In this document: positions 11,358 through 25,300 of the stretch, piece after piece | How positions within the stretch are numbered: the stretch's first letter is position 1 | Layout of the letters: every line of letters begins with the position of its first letter | DNA from: Polydactylus sextarius | Lineage: Eukaryota > Chordata > Actinopteri > Polynemidae | Assembly (NCBI GenBank): GCA_016801845.1 | Contig: CM028927.1 | Coordinates: 9,698,001-9,762,000, forward strand | Length of the DNA stretch: 64,000 bases | Reading direction: 5' to 3' | Made by a program: the position numbers and the translations under genes | The notes under the pieces: generated by a model | Database searches by the model: none | The model's input: the letters and a program-made list of their open reading frames with translations, nothing else | What the model was told of the DNA's origin: nothing

Positions 11358-14105
11358 TCACTATAGGTCGCGGCCCAACACGCCTCCTCCTGCTGCGGTG
11401 GCTTAACCACAGCGACACAACCCCTCTGACCCCAAAGGCCCATCCTCTGGGACAGAAGGGGGAGGAAATGAGCCCTTTTATTAGTCTGAGATCTGTGCTG
11501 CAGGGTAATACAGACAGCCCTCTTCCTTCGCTGTCACTCTTCCCTAAGGATTTCCAAATGCATCTCATTTAGTCAACCGTGATTCACTATTTAATGTCGG
11601 GACAGGAGAGGCCATATTTCAGAGATTAGGAGTTCTGTTCCTCATTTGGTCTTTTAACCCAATTTTAGGTGTTGCATCTACAATATATGTGTAATATTTT
11701 AGTTAATAAAATGTGTAGTAAGGCTAATACTTAGCCACAACCTAAACAAAACCTAAATAATCTTCGCTGTTTAATAGTGTAATTCTTCTATATTAGTTCA
11801 TTTTATTTCTAAAAATTAACTGAAAATATCTATCCATCCAAATTGTAGTTGTGTATAATCATGGTTTTATCATTTCATTTTCATGTTCATATAAAACAAT
11901 ATTGATATATAATTAAAAAAGAAAAACATAAGTCTTAAATTACCAAATGTGCCTTAGTGAGTAAGTTGTCATCCAGCAGGAGCTTATGGAAATTTGATCA
12001 GTAGAGGTTTAGGGGTTCCAATCATTTTGGTTTTTAAACTTAATTACTCAAAACAGAGCAACAAAAAAATGTCTAATCAACAAGGAGCCCAAAGACAGTC
12101 CGTCGTGATCTGAGCAGACCCAATGATAATTAGAACCAATCCAAAATGCAGCCAACCTGAACAGAACTGAACAGAGACGGAGCGCCACCACTGCTGACAG
12201 CATCACCAGTTATCGAGCAGCTGCAGCCCAAAACTGGTGCTAGTGATTTTGTTTTCATGGTTCACAATATACATGTCAAGTGTGGCTTTTTTCCAGTCGT
12301 GACTAAGTCCACTTGAGTATTAGATATGTTAACACAGTCCAGAGACCCTGCGGCAGTACAACCTCACCCAGCCGACCCAATTTAAATATAGTTCGGGCTC
12401 GTCTGACCCAGGTCTCAGGAGAGAAGTCTCTGTAATTAGTTAACAAATTGACCTGAGAAGGCCTTCACCTCTCTACCTCTAAAAAGAATGTGAAACTTTT
12501 GATGCCATAAGCTTGTGGGTTGCAATCACCTCACACTGCCTTTAGTCAAAACAATCTGAATGTCTTAAAACTGATGGCGTCAGTCGCTTCTATTTGTCTG
12601 CTCTTTATTTCTAGTCTCTTTTTACCCTATGAACCCATTCCTGTGTGTCTCAATGAGTCACAGCGGCGGTGGTCAAGGATGCCTTTTCAATCCTATATGA
12701 AGCCAATTTGAAGAGATGAGGAATGAAATTAAATCGTGTTTTCATCCAGTTCGTGTTTGTGTCTGTGCGCTGTGACACTTCCTTCACAGGGTGACACTGC
12801 CTGCGCATGATTGTGTGTCGTGATGCTTTACTAACCCGAATAGACGGGGAAGACAGCGAAGGAGAGACTATTGTATTGTCAATATGCCTCTGCATGAGGT
12901 GCTTAGGTGTGTTTGGTGACTCATCCAAGGTGACTGAATCTTTCTCTTTTCTCTTTTTCTTACCTCCATTCACCTCCTCTTTTTGTGTGCTGAGGCCCAA
13001 CTTTACCAAACAAATATCCTCTGCTGTTACCTTGGTTAATTTCTTTCTTTTTTTTCTTCAGTGACCGGCAACTTTTTTCCCCTTTCTTTCTCCTCACTGA
13101 GGAGCAATGGTGTGTTGATACAATGTCAGTGGCGTTGACTGAAATGATTCATGTGTAGGTGGATCCTCATCGGTTTTTGAGAGTACTTAAGCGTAGGAGG
13201 ACAGAGTTCATGTAACATACCGAGTGGAATAAATAGAGTAATTGCCAGATCCTGTGATATTTCATTTTGTCTGCTGGAAGAGTCCCCTGGTCTCCAATTT
13301 CATGGTGTAAATGGGACGCTCAACAAATTGCTTTTCAAAAACAAAGGCGTGCAAGCACTGGCCCACTGACTCTGTCAGTATCACATTGTGTAGGGGTGTT
13401 TGGTACAGTATCAGATGATCTAGGCCTATAGCCTTTGCAGTTTAAATAGTTAATTTATCCTCTGAAAGTATTCAACTAGGACAAATACAAGTATTAAACA
13501 AAGACACCCAGACAACCAACCTTCAAAATAAACAAGAAATCCATTTAATTTGTAGTTTTTATACATGCATAGCTGTATTGATGTTGTGTCTGGCACCAAG
13601 ACGTAAGACGATCCTGTAAGTCCTGCATGTGAAGTTGGGCCTCCATGGATTGGACTTGCTTGTCCAGATGTTAAATTGGATATAGATCTGGGGAACTGCA
13701 GCCAAGTGGACACCTTCAACTCATTGTTGTGTTTCTCAAATAATTTTTGATCTATTGTTAGCAGTGCATCACGAGCTGAAAAAGACCACTGTCATTAGTA
13801 TTGTTTCAATGAAGTGTGTGCTTGGTCTACACCAGTGTTTAAGTAGGTGGTATGCTTCAAAGTAACATCTGTTACATCTGTCAGCTTGCCATCTCCCCAT
13901 AGTACATCACACATGCATACCTGAGGAAGGAGAAAACATGATTCATCACATCAAGCTACGTTAGCTCCATTGCTCCATTGAAACAACATAACCTTTTTTT
14001 TTTTTTTAGGAAATGTAAGCCACAGTAGCAGTTTGTAGCATCACAGTTTAGTCCTTGTCACTCACATCCTTACACTGGCCAATTTCACAAAACGATCATC
14101 CTACA

Positions 14106-14147
14106 TTTTATACAATGACACCACTGACCTGGTGTCATTGTATAAAA
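14106..14147. repeat. 18-bp perfect inverted repeat (hairpin)
   Basis: The left arm TTTTATACAATGACACCA (14106-14123) is exactly complementary to 14130-14147, with the 6-nt loop CTGACC. The match does not extend outward, so it is too short for a typical microRNA precursor. It could be a cruciform-forming palindrome or the end of a small transposable element. Confidence 0.9.
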
Positions 14148-15129
14148 AGAAGTGAAACTAGAACGTTCAGATTCTGGTAAAGGAAGAAGAAGAAAAAAAA
14201 ATCTAAAACCAAACGTGTCACATGTTCTCATTCTCAGCACATCCCTTCAAACGGTCACATAAGGAGGGAAGTTTTTTAATGATCTAATATTGATGTCCAT
14301 ATTACACCATATCCCATAACCCAAGTAATATGTTTGTGGGCTAAACATCAAAACTTGATAAGAAAGATGAGTCCACGAACACTTTGGAAAAAAAACAACT
14401 TAAAATTAGGTTGTTTTTCTAATATTAATGATGTGAACCACAACAAAATGAGCACAGTTATGTTGAAGGATTAGACTTTTAGCCATATAGGGAAGTTATT
14501 AACAAGATTTTGAAACAGGTTTTCTCCTTCTGAAGCAGAAGTGGAGCAGATGATTTGGTTTCTCTATGGTTGTTTTACAGATACACATTGGAGTATAGTA
14601 TGTTTTACCCTTTCCTATTAGTGCCTGTGGACTGTTTGAACTTAAGTAGCTTGGCCGTGCTTTAGTATGTGTGTAGTGCATCACACATCACAGTTTAGGC
14701 CTGGAACTGTGGTTGAAATGTAAAATCCTACCGTGCCCTTGGGCTGGCGCAGGAAACACAAAAGGGTGGGGTGGGGGAGCTGCTGCCTTTGATGCTATTA
14801 GCATAATGCCTTTCTGATGCTAATGCTAAGTGCCTCAGACTGACCGCTGCAGCTCGCACACAGGCCCACAGCCATGACAGGCTCACGCGGCTGCCGCTCG
14901 CTCTTACCCTCGCTTGTGACTACTAGCTGTCTTGTCTCAGCTTAGTGATAGTCATTCAACTTCTCAATGAGGGTCAGGAGGCGGACACCCCCCTCTTCCT
15001 TCTGTCGGTTTGGTCACCATGGAAACACTCCACCCATTTGCCATCACCCATCCTCTCATTTTCTCTCTCCTCTCTGACAATGGTCTTTTGGAAAATGTGT
15101 TTATCCAAGTAGTGTTTGTTAAATGTTAA

Positions 15130-15131
<2 letters not shown>

Positions 15132-15162
<31 letters not shown>
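15132..15162 (+). repeat. (TG)n microsatellite
   Basis: About 15 uninterrupted TG units. Confidence 0.95.
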
Positions 15163-15163
<1 letters not shown>

Positions 15164-15303
15164 TAAGGTAACACACCCTGTTTTATCACAGCTGATTTGT
15201 GCTAGTTATTCTACAGGACTCCGTGGCTCAGATATGAATAGTAAAACATATCACAGCGGGAGCAGGACTCCTACATGCTGCTCTCTGAACATGTATTAAC
15301 TCC

Positions 15304-15360
15304 ACACACACACACACATACACCCCCGCACACACACATATACACACACACAGACACACG
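15304..15360 (+). repeat. Interrupted (CA)n microsatellite
   Basis: CA units interrupted by TACACCCCCG, TATA and GA. Together with TG arrays at 15132 and 15512 it forms a local TG-CA-TG arrangement. Confidence 0.9.
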
Positions 15361-18300
15361 GTGTGAGTCAAGTCAAAGAGACCTGCTGTGGAGGTGAGCA
15401 GGGCCTGATTGTGTTGCAAACAGTAATGAGACACACTACACAAAGGCTAGCGAAGAGCACGACTATTATACCATCTGGACCCACTCAGGGGTGCTGCTGT
15501 CTGCTTGACTCTGTGTGTGTGTGTGTGTGTGTTTGTGATAGCCAATAATGGGATGATACAGTCACTAAATGAAAACTATAAATTAGCCCAATGATGTCTG
15601 CTCTTGCTGCAGCAAAGCAACCATCAGCGGCAGCAATTGAATGATTATGCTAAGAAAAACACGCCACAGATGAAAGTTAATAGATGAAATATATAATTTT
15701 CATCTCCTGCTGGCATATATACTTTCATCATCCTCTATGTCCTGCCTTTTTTTGGATTACTGTTTTCATCTAGAACAAGGCCGATTTGCTGACAAGCAGC
15801 GAGAATGGCACTGAACAAGACAGACAGAGAAAGGAGACAGAGGGGGGAGGAGGAGGAGAGTTGGAGGAGTTGTTATAATTTCCCTCTGGTTTAATTATCT
15901 GAGTCTGTAGCTAGCTTTACTCCCTCACTCTTAAATGTTAGAGGTGAAAATGTGAGCCATTGGTGTGTATTTGTGTGTGTGTGTGTCTGAGATGTTCGTC
16001 TTCTCCCTGTGTGTGTTAATGTCGCGCAAAACAAAGCATAAGGTGCAGCAGCAGCAGCCGAAGCAGAAGCAGCGCCGAGCGGGGAATAGATGATCCCGCT
16101 GTAACGTTTAAACCTCGCTCATTACGCAGTGAAAAGAGGAAATCGATCATTTTCATCACTATCTGTCACTGTGTGATTACACAAGTCAATGAGCCATCAT
16201 ATTCATAGTTGTGATTTACTGTACGCCGGTGTAACACTCCCTCCCTCGGATGCACCATGTATGATTAGAGCTTCAGAATTATTCTTCATCCTTAACTGAT
16301 GCATGGGAAGACGATCAGTGAAGATTCTCACATTTTTATAGCTGTTATGATGTTAATGTTTGCCAGAGGCTGTTTTGGCCCGAGGTTGTGTGTTTTCAGG
16401 TTATCAAGACAAGCACTGAGGGAATTCTGCTTTACTCATATAGAATATTTGCTGCAGTGCTTCTTTTTGTCTCGTTTTTTGGAACATTTATATGTTTGAC
16501 TCCTGAAGCGCAGGTGGAACTAACAATAAATACGTGTCCCAGTTAACGTGTACGATGACGCAAACTGAACATAGCCAGGCTTTCTTTGTGTGAACTGGTT
16601 TGACAAACCCACAGATAATTGGTATCAAGAAAGTGGTTATCAACTGTCTTTGTTAGCCCAGGCTTTTTTCCCTCGGGCTCTACAAGCTTTCACATAAAAG
16701 GGGGCGTTTGATGTTATTTGACTCTACTTCTGCAGAAAAATGCACCAATCACGTGGTGAATTCTTGTAGGTCCCTGTGGCAACAACCAACACCGGTGGAG
16801 AATCTGTAAACCCCATGGAGAATAACATTCAGGAAAGCCAACAGATCACAGCAGTCAAACGTCTCTCTCTTAATATTCCACCAACAACATCCAAAGAAGG
16901 CGATTAGTGAAATGGCGGCACTTTTAATGGTCGATTTAAAACCGAGAATATAATCTGATGTGGACATGGTTAAGTTTGCAAGCTACCATGGTGTAGTGAG
17001 GTTAAGAGAGAGACACCTTCTTGTCCAGGAAACTCGAAACCACCAAGATTATATTTAAACAATTTCCATCATAATGGAAAATATATTTCTTTAAGGTTTA
17101 TACTTAAATACAAACTCCTCAAATATTTGAGCTCAACTTTTATTGGCTGTGCTAACTCAATCATGATGAAACTTTAGGACAGGGATTTCTACTTTAGTTT
17201 TGAAATTTAAGTACAATTGAAAATGAGCTATTCACCATTCAGGCCTCAGTATTTACAGAAAATCCAAACATAACTTCACTTCAGATCCTCAGACATTCTC
17301 AGAGGATTTACTGTGTTTATTTGTCTTATCTGGGCCACCAGTGGATTTTTACTTTTATAAACCAAACAATTGATAAATTGAGAAAACAATAGTCCAATTG
17401 GCCAGTAATGAAAATAATTAGTTGCAATTCCTTCTCATACATTATGATGGTCCTACTTTGACTTGCTGCAGTTTGAAACACAACATAAACCAACCAACAC
17501 TGATTGTTGTAATCTGCAAATATGAAACTGGGCTGCATCATGGTTGTGTTATAATGTTCTGCATTAAAGAGTTAGAATATATTGAAAGGAAAATGTTGCA
17601 GGTCACTTGAAGGCGGCTGAATGAGATTAATAGGCGGGGTCCCAAGTGGTCGAGTGAAATGTTAATTTGCTTCTTGAATAATTTCATCCATAGTCAGCTG
17701 CTACACATAACCTCTTTTGTCCTGGGGGTATTTCTTTCATCCCTACGGACACACACACATGCACACACACGCCAGGCTCCATAAAACTCACAGCCACGCC
17801 CTGTCTTTGTTTCGCCATTTGGCTTTAACTTCTGTCTTCTGATGTGACCCCTGCAGAGGTCATCGCATAAATGCCAAGCTGGCCGACTGCCCCATCCACC
17901 CCCAACCCTCACCTCTCACTCTCTGAAACAAACACGCAACATACACTCCAGTGCACGCAAGGTGACCTCCTGCACATCATACGGACTTCCACCCACGCAC
18001 ATCTGACCACGAGCCAACCCTTTAAATCAAGAAGTGCTGTGGGGAGGCTAAAAAGAAGTAGAAGAACATATAAAGTTGGCTGGTATCTGCAGAGGACCCA
18101 GAGATATCTCTCAGCTACTTTTTTTTAATGAACAAAGTCTGGGAACAAGCCAAAATTACAAGAAAAAAATTCAGATTTAAATCACAACTCCAGATTAAAA
18201 AAATTGCCTAAGGAGTTAGTTGATATTTAATGTCCTAGCTTCACTTTTGTGATCATTTGCTTCCTTTAATGTGTACTGTGGTTGGTTTTTATTAGTTTTG

Positions 18301-18490
18301 CACTCTTATTGAAGCATTTTATATCTGGTCTCTGGAAAAAGGGTAAAAGAGTAATAATTATTATTGTGGTTTGTGTTGACTGTTTGCAGGTTATAATAGA
18401 AGGAAAACCTGAGTGAAGCAGTTCTGAGGGATGGTGGAGACAAAATGTATAATGGGCATATATGTGTGTGTGTTTGCAGGGGTCATGAGT

Positions 18491-18575
18491 CTTTGTGTGT
18501 GTGTGTGTGTGTTTGGTTTGTGAGAAGGGGGTGTTTGGGTACAAAATGAGGTTGCCACCAGCATAATGAGGGCAG

Positions 18576-18623
<48 letters not shown>

Positions 18624-18846
18624 CTGGCCACTGTATAATGGGCCAAATAGGCCATATTGTTTCCGGCTCGTGCTGAAGTCCCTGTGGCAGCAGATGTGGT
18701 GTTACACAGCAACAACAAAAGCTCATTAATCACTGCCAGCGTGTGTGTATGTGTGTATTCTTGTTCTGCTACGTTACTTTGCATGTATGCATTTTTGTCT
18801 GCCTGCCTCTTACGTTTGCATGTCTGTGTGTCTGTGGGGGTTGTGT

Positions 18847-18886
<40 letters not shown>

Positions 18887-19131
18887 TGAGTGTTTGTGTG
18901 CAACTTTGCAAACGCAGCCACTTGTGCGTACATTGTGAGCTCATGGTGGGTTAAAGAATGTAAGTGTGAACCAGTGTGTCAACTCCCTGGTGTGTGTTGA
19001 GTGTGTGTATGAGTGTATTGGTGCAGGGCGGGGTCTTCACAGACGTCTAATTCAAAGTCTAGCTGAGGGGCTATTAAATGACACCAACTACACCAGTAGA
19101 AGTGTTCCATACTCTTTGATCCCCCTCACTG

Positions 19132-19183
<52 letters not shown>

Positions 19184-19340
19184 CATATTTAAAGCTGAGA
19201 AAAGGTGTAAAGAAACCTCTTGTAATTTGATAAAAACAATTCAGTTTGTCCTCTTTCTCTGGATCCTTTCTACAATTATGAGATATTTGATCAAGTCAGA
19301 GGCAGCTTGTGTTTCATTGCCTACACACACACACACACAC
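18491..19340. repeat. Cluster of TG and CA microsatellites in opposite orientation
   Basis: Within 850 bp there are (TG)n tracts at 18494-18512, 18578-18622 and 18850-18884, followed by (CA)n tracts at 19135-19181 and 19323-19340. Three TG blocks followed by two CA blocks form inverted arms that could pair, and alternating purine-pyrimidine tracts of this length can adopt Z-DNA. Open frames here are translations of the repeat and not genes. Confidence 0.95.
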
Positions 19341-22300
19341 CTCCTTGATGAGTCAAACCCATACTGGCTGAACCTACCTGAACCCCCTACACTCAACTTA
19401 CCACAAAGTAGTGGACGGACAAAACAAGCTTAATCACCACCCTCCCCCACTTCTCTGTCTCCCACTCTGTTGCTGCCTCTCCTCTGACTTGTGTCTTCAT
19501 CAGCACAGACAGTTTGATTCCCTCTCTGTCCTCGCTGGAGGTAGGAGGATGTGACAAGAATGTTTGCCCACAGCTCGCTTAATGACTTTTGATCAAGATG
19601 TTCCAGCAGAATTAATCAAAGTCTTAATGATTCTGGTTGAGGTTTCAGATGTTTGCTTGCAGGCACAGAAGTTCAACTTCTGTAAAATTGACGAGTTTTA
19701 TTTCCACATTGGGCGTCTAACGGTGTGTTCTCATTCCACAGAGAAGAGTACGGGATTTATTTTATTGAATGATATTGTTAATTTCAAATTGTAAATATTG
19801 CACAAGATTTCCCAGACTTTTTAAACTGTGAACGACATATGAGGAAACACCTGGATTAAATTGTTGCAATGACTGTGACCTTTCCATTATTAAATAGCAG
19901 CAAAAACAAGGATCTTCTAGAGGAAGACTCAGTCTACTCAGTCTACTACTAGCTTTGTTTTAATTTTCAAAATCAGTTTTAATTAATAAAGTAATTACTG
20001 GTGATATTTGGGAAACGTTCAGCAACAACATTTAACTTAGACATCACAACTTTTAGTCAAATCAAAGGAGCATGGGTAGCGTTAGCAATACAAATATGAA
20101 CTTTCTAAAATATTATTAATATTTTAAAATGGATGCTTTTAAAACATAAAACATTATTATGAGCTGTCTAATTAAAGAGTAATGTATTAGTAACTCTTGT
20201 CTGTAGTTAAGTCATGAGTGGTGAGGTTTCATATAGATGGATTTTCAGCACCTTTAATCTCAGACATTAAGCAGGAAAGTGACATAAAAACTCAATTGGT
20301 CCTTCTGTGAACACTGATGTTAGTGTTCCAACTAGAAAACATCTTGTTAAATAACCAGACACTTAAAATGTTATTTACTTGTCAAAGAACAGTGTTTGTG
20401 TGTGTGAGAACAGCAAATCCAAAGGTCATGAGAATATTGGTATTTTGTGTGAACAGCATTGGTCTCACTATATACGGGCATAAAGGCATTTGTATAAATG
20501 TTTTCTGAGCTTCCAGCTCTATGAACTAAGGACATATTAGGTTACACACAGAAACTCATTGGTTCATTTCAGAGAAGGAACTGAATTATTAAAATAAATA
20601 ACGGACTATCAGTGGGCTATGAGCAATCAACCTCCTTGTCACCATAAAATATTTCGTTGGCACTTGATCAACATCATGGAACTTCCTTTTTTTTTTCTTT
20701 ACAGACTACAGTCATAATTCACATGACTATGACGGTCAGAGTTTAAAGTTAAATGCCATAGACATTGGACTTTGATGGAGACTGTGGTTTCACTTCAGTT
20801 TTCAATTTCAATCACAAACGTCCTATTGTCTTACCTTTAAACACAAAAACAATATTAAACTTTGGTAAAATAAGGAGAAACTAGATGCCCTCATTTAATT
20901 TAGGCCACAGACAGACAACAGCACTGCATGTTACTTGTGCATCATATTTAAATGGCTTATTTATATGTCATTTATTTGTAAAAAACTGGTTGCTAGATGG
21001 TGACGTATTAAAGTTATAGTGAGAAAATAGTGGATTTACTTGAGGTTATCAAACAACATGAAGCTTTGTTTGCGCACAGGTAGGAAGATCCTAACCCTAT
21101 CCCTCATCAGACATTGGGTGTGATCTTGACATGAAAATGTAAATTCATCTAATGGAAATGTTTTTGTCCAGAAGCCATAGGAAGTATTAAATCATATTTA
21201 ACCAACAGTTTGACCTTTCTGAGTTAATACTAGTTGCGTCGTCTGCAGCCTGCTGTTGAAATAGCCTCTTGGAAAGCACTTCAGTGTTTTGGTTAGGGCA
21301 TAACCAAGGAGAGCTTATTCTGGAATCACACCAAGGTAGTCAGAAATATAGCAGCTTAAGTAGGAAACACTGCTGGTATCAGCATGTCACATAATAGTTT
21401 CACTTGTGGCGTCCAACAGACCTCAATGCCAAAACGCCTCAATCTCGCTGTGTGTTACCTTCATGGCTGCTGTGCCTCGCCCTCCACACCTGCTGTTCAC
21501 CTAACACACACCCTACATTTACACTCTATGGCTGAAGCCAGGAAGAGCTTGCACCAGAGTAGAACATAGGATCTTTGATCATCCCTCAGATGTAGCCAAC
21601 GTATCACCGCCTGGCTAAGCTTAAGTTGTCGAATTTAGACCCAGTTAACTTGCGCTCAAAGGGCGAAGAGCTTAATGGCTTGTCCTGACTGGCAGAGTGT
21701 CAGTGGCAACTCTGGCTGCTAGTTACATAACAGCACGTCATGGAGCTGGATGTGGCCTTTTTTTTCTCTCTCTGACTCACAGCTGGGAGAACGCTGTACT
21801 TGGAAGCACAACATTCATAATTTGAATGTTACCATGGTGTCCAGACTCTGGACAAGTTAATCTGGAATTAAGATTTGTGCTATCCTCACCAAACCTCTCT
21901 GAACATTGGGGTGAGTCACATCTAGACTCATTAACCTGTGAAAAAACAGATGGGGGTCCAATATTTATGATTCTTATTTTTTTCATGGAAGTTTTCGCCT
22001 TTCCAGCTTCAAACCAAACACTTGATGTCATGAACAGACTCAGTGAACCTCATGAATAAGTTATGTTTTATGCAGGTTTGTAAGACAGAAAAGGTTTAAA
22101 GTACAGATATTTTCCTGCTTTTTGAATATAAGGCTGTTGCTGTGGTGTAAAAGCTATGACTGGGAGCAAGCAAAGCAACAGAGAGAAGCAACAACACCTG
22201 CTCATGGTAATGATACATGTTGGAAACAATCCTTCCAGACAGGATTGGACGCCGGCCCCTGGTGCTGCCTTATAAACCTGCTGCAAGACACCATAACACA

Positions 22301-25300
22301 TTAGAATCAGCAGATATGTTTGTATGTGTGTGTGTGTGTGCGTGCATGCGTGTGTGTTCCTGCATCTGTGGATATGCTTGCGTGATTCCATCTCTACCTG
22401 TGTGATGAAATTACAAGGGAGGAAATTTATAATTGCCTTGTTGCTTGGGTTTCAGTCTCCGGAGTGTTGAGGTAGGATGGTGGTGGGTGGTTGCAGGGGT
22501 GGAGAGGAGGGGGTTATTTTTAAAGTGCACAGTCGTGAGCTGGCCAAATTTAGATTGGAATCAAACTGCTGACTTTCCTACTACGTCAGCGCTTTGTCTG
22601 TCCGGGGCAGACACATGCAGAGAAATTAAGAGAGGTGAAGAAAATGGGGAGGTTAGGGGGTTCCACAAAGAGAGAGAGAGGGTGAGAAAAAAAAAAACGT
22701 TTTTAAAGAATAAACTCATCACTTATGTCCCCGTCAGCAAAGATATAAAGATGTAGCACCTTATCTTTCTTTACTGGATAAAATTACAGGTTCACTCCTC
22801 TGAGAAACACATATAGGTCACTGGTCAGGAGCACTAGTCAGGCCATAAAAAACGGTTGTATTATATCTCAGTGACTCTGCTGGGACCTTTCCAAAAGCCT
22901 GGACAAACAAACAAACTGAAAACTTAAGACATCAACAGTGTTATCTTGGGTTGGGTCTGGAAACCAAAGGTTCACGAGTTCAAACTATAAAACAGAAAGT
23001 ATGCGTTACAAACTGTGGGCATGAAGCTGGAAAGATGTAGTCATCAGCCAGACTAGGAGGGTCTAATAAAAACATAGAATTGTTTAAATTATGGGACCAA
23101 ATTCTCAGGAACAAAAAGCTGAGATCTAGCAACCATTTTTAACCAAGCTAGCTAAGTGCAGGGGAAAACAAGCATTTGTATTTGAAAGTCATACTATATT
23201 TCCTCAGTTACAAAGATGATGCACAGAATTCATATACCGGAATAATCACCATTGTCCCTTTCCAAGAATATTTGATGGGTTAGTGATCCGATGAAGTCAA
23301 GGTTGGACATGAGAGGTCAGCAGGTCTTCCCTTACCCAGAGTCACAAGCAACAATTTATCTGAGACCTTTTGTACATTAGGCCATTCTTCCTTGTAATAA
23401 TTCCCGTGTGATAGCTTGGACTTAAACAGCGTCTCAGATCATTTGTGAGTGTGCAGGGACTATAGACTAATCCTTTCCCAAAGACCTAACAGCTTTGCAT
23501 TTAATTTTTCTGCCCCTCTGCCTTAATCTTTTCTTCCCCTTAACCCACTTTTTTTCCCTCCTCATGCCTCCACACAATGAAAAGCAAGAGAATCACTATG
23601 GTAAGGATGTCTTTGGCTTTTCTTATCCTTGTCCATAAGCTTACTTAAGACAATTAATCTATCTGGGTTTTTAGGTTTTAATGCCCTTGATAGAATACAG
23701 ACTGCAGAGACTGTGCAGCAGCAAAGGCAAATGATTTTCTTGGGATGATCCTTTTGTTTGTTGTGTGTCTTATACATATCTGTCTGCTGGCACTACTGTA
23801 ATCTCTTCTCACATCACACACAGGCATTCATACTGTCACACAAACACAGAGGCATGAATGACTCCTGTATTAAAAGACGTCTTTTGAATACCCCTGCTGT
23901 TACAGCAGCGTTGGCCTCTGTTCCTGTATATGTGGCTGGATGTAACCGTCTGCGTAAAGACTTTCTAAAGGTTCTGTGTCTTTATTTAGAAGCAGATGTC
24001 ATCCTCACACGCTCCTTCGCTCCACGCTGTTCACCTGACAGGAATAGGATGGGATGAAGATGGATTAGATGGTGATGTCATGAATTCAGGCTGCAGGAAA
24101 ATGCCATACTGTGTGAAAAATACGTCATAGAGGTTCCTGGAACAACAAAGCTGTAGTAAAGCACCCAGCTGGATGGTGTGGTGTGGCTGGACATTTCTTT
24201 CTTTCTGACCTGTAGAAAAGTAGGTTAATCTTTATTAATTAAACTAAACCCTCTTTACCTCATTTTAGCATTAGTCTCACTAGCATTGTTGGCACTGGTG
24301 TTAGTTTGAGGGAGGAGGATGGGTGCTAATTGTAAAAAGCTGCAATCCTTTGTTGTTTTTGTGGAAATGAGATTTCCAAGGCTAAGACAGACAACTCTCC
24401 AGAGTCAGCGAGGAATAATAAGCACGCACGTTTCTTTACAGCTGACTTTTTCACATTCAGAGCTACTCTCGCCCACATTAGCAGCCCCCGTGTATTATTA
24501 CACCCTTATGCTGCTCTAGAGAATGATGAAGGTTTTAGTGTTTTACACAAGGGCACCTTGAACGTAGCTGTTCAGGGAAGAGAGACCACATTACTCACCT
24601 GGAGAGTTGATCCAGTGACTTTCTGGTCACAAGCCTCCTTATTTTACCTCGAGAATAACAGCCAACATACTGCGACTTACCTTTGATTTGACACCAACAC
24701 ACGTTAAGAAAAATGCCCCCAACCCAGATATACAATGTAACAGTTTTCACAGTGATATTCTCTAAGAATCAATGTGATATGGTAAAAGTGAGTCAGTTGT
24801 AAAAAACAAATCAACATCATGACAGCGAGTGATATCTCCAATGTCATTAATTACACAGACAACATTGACGTGGTGAGAAATGAGTTTTGAAGATGCTTGT
24901 ATCACTCTTCACAGTAAATATGAAGCTGAAACCAAGAAATTGCTATCTAAGCATTACAGCTGGAAGCAGATGAAAACAGCTTGCATACCTATCTCCAAAG
25001 GTATGAGATTATACCTACCTGCACCACTAAAAACACCATTAACACGTTGTACCTCTTATTTTCTATTTGTACACAAACAGGAATGTGAAAACGGCAGGAT
25101 GAGGTGTTCCTGTAATGCGCGTGCTGGAGTTATTTCATGTATTTTTAGTCATTTCAGTTTTTTGGGGTTTGCATGCCAGGGGATGACTATTCAGAGCCAC
25201 ACTCTTTCTGGGTTTTATGCTTGGTTAAACTAAGCTAACTGATTGCTAGCTAAGTGACAGCTTGCTTTAGCATCATTTTGCTTCTTCAGACAAGACAGAG

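Larger units (their letters stand above)
10791..18459. other. Gene-free sequence downstream of med10
   Basis: No exon resembling a known protein was seen. The stretch holds a CpG-richer block (about 11160-11560) with two CRE-like cores, a strong hairpin (14106-14147), TG/CA microsatellites (15132-15162, 15304-15360, 15512-15531), a 24-codon basic/Gln reading frame in a CpG-rich patch (16019-16093), and unique-looking AT-rich blocks such as 17600-17700 that could be conserved non-coding DNA. Confidence 0.6.

Noticed and set aside
12338..12425. Repeat resembling a GTCTGACCC-rich dispersed element
   Set aside because: The similarity is too short and decayed to support a call.
14106..14147. microRNA precursor
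   Set aside because: The stem is only 18 bp with a 6-nt loop, shorter than a typical pre-miRNA hairpin.
18266..19433. Several long open frames (up to 172 aa) rich in His-Thr or Val-Cys
   Set aside because: They are translations through TG/CA microsatellites, appear on both strands and have no domain.
22960..22990. tRNA-like B-box (GGTTCACGAGTTCAAAC)
   Set aside because: No convincing A-box, cloverleaf or SINE tail around it.
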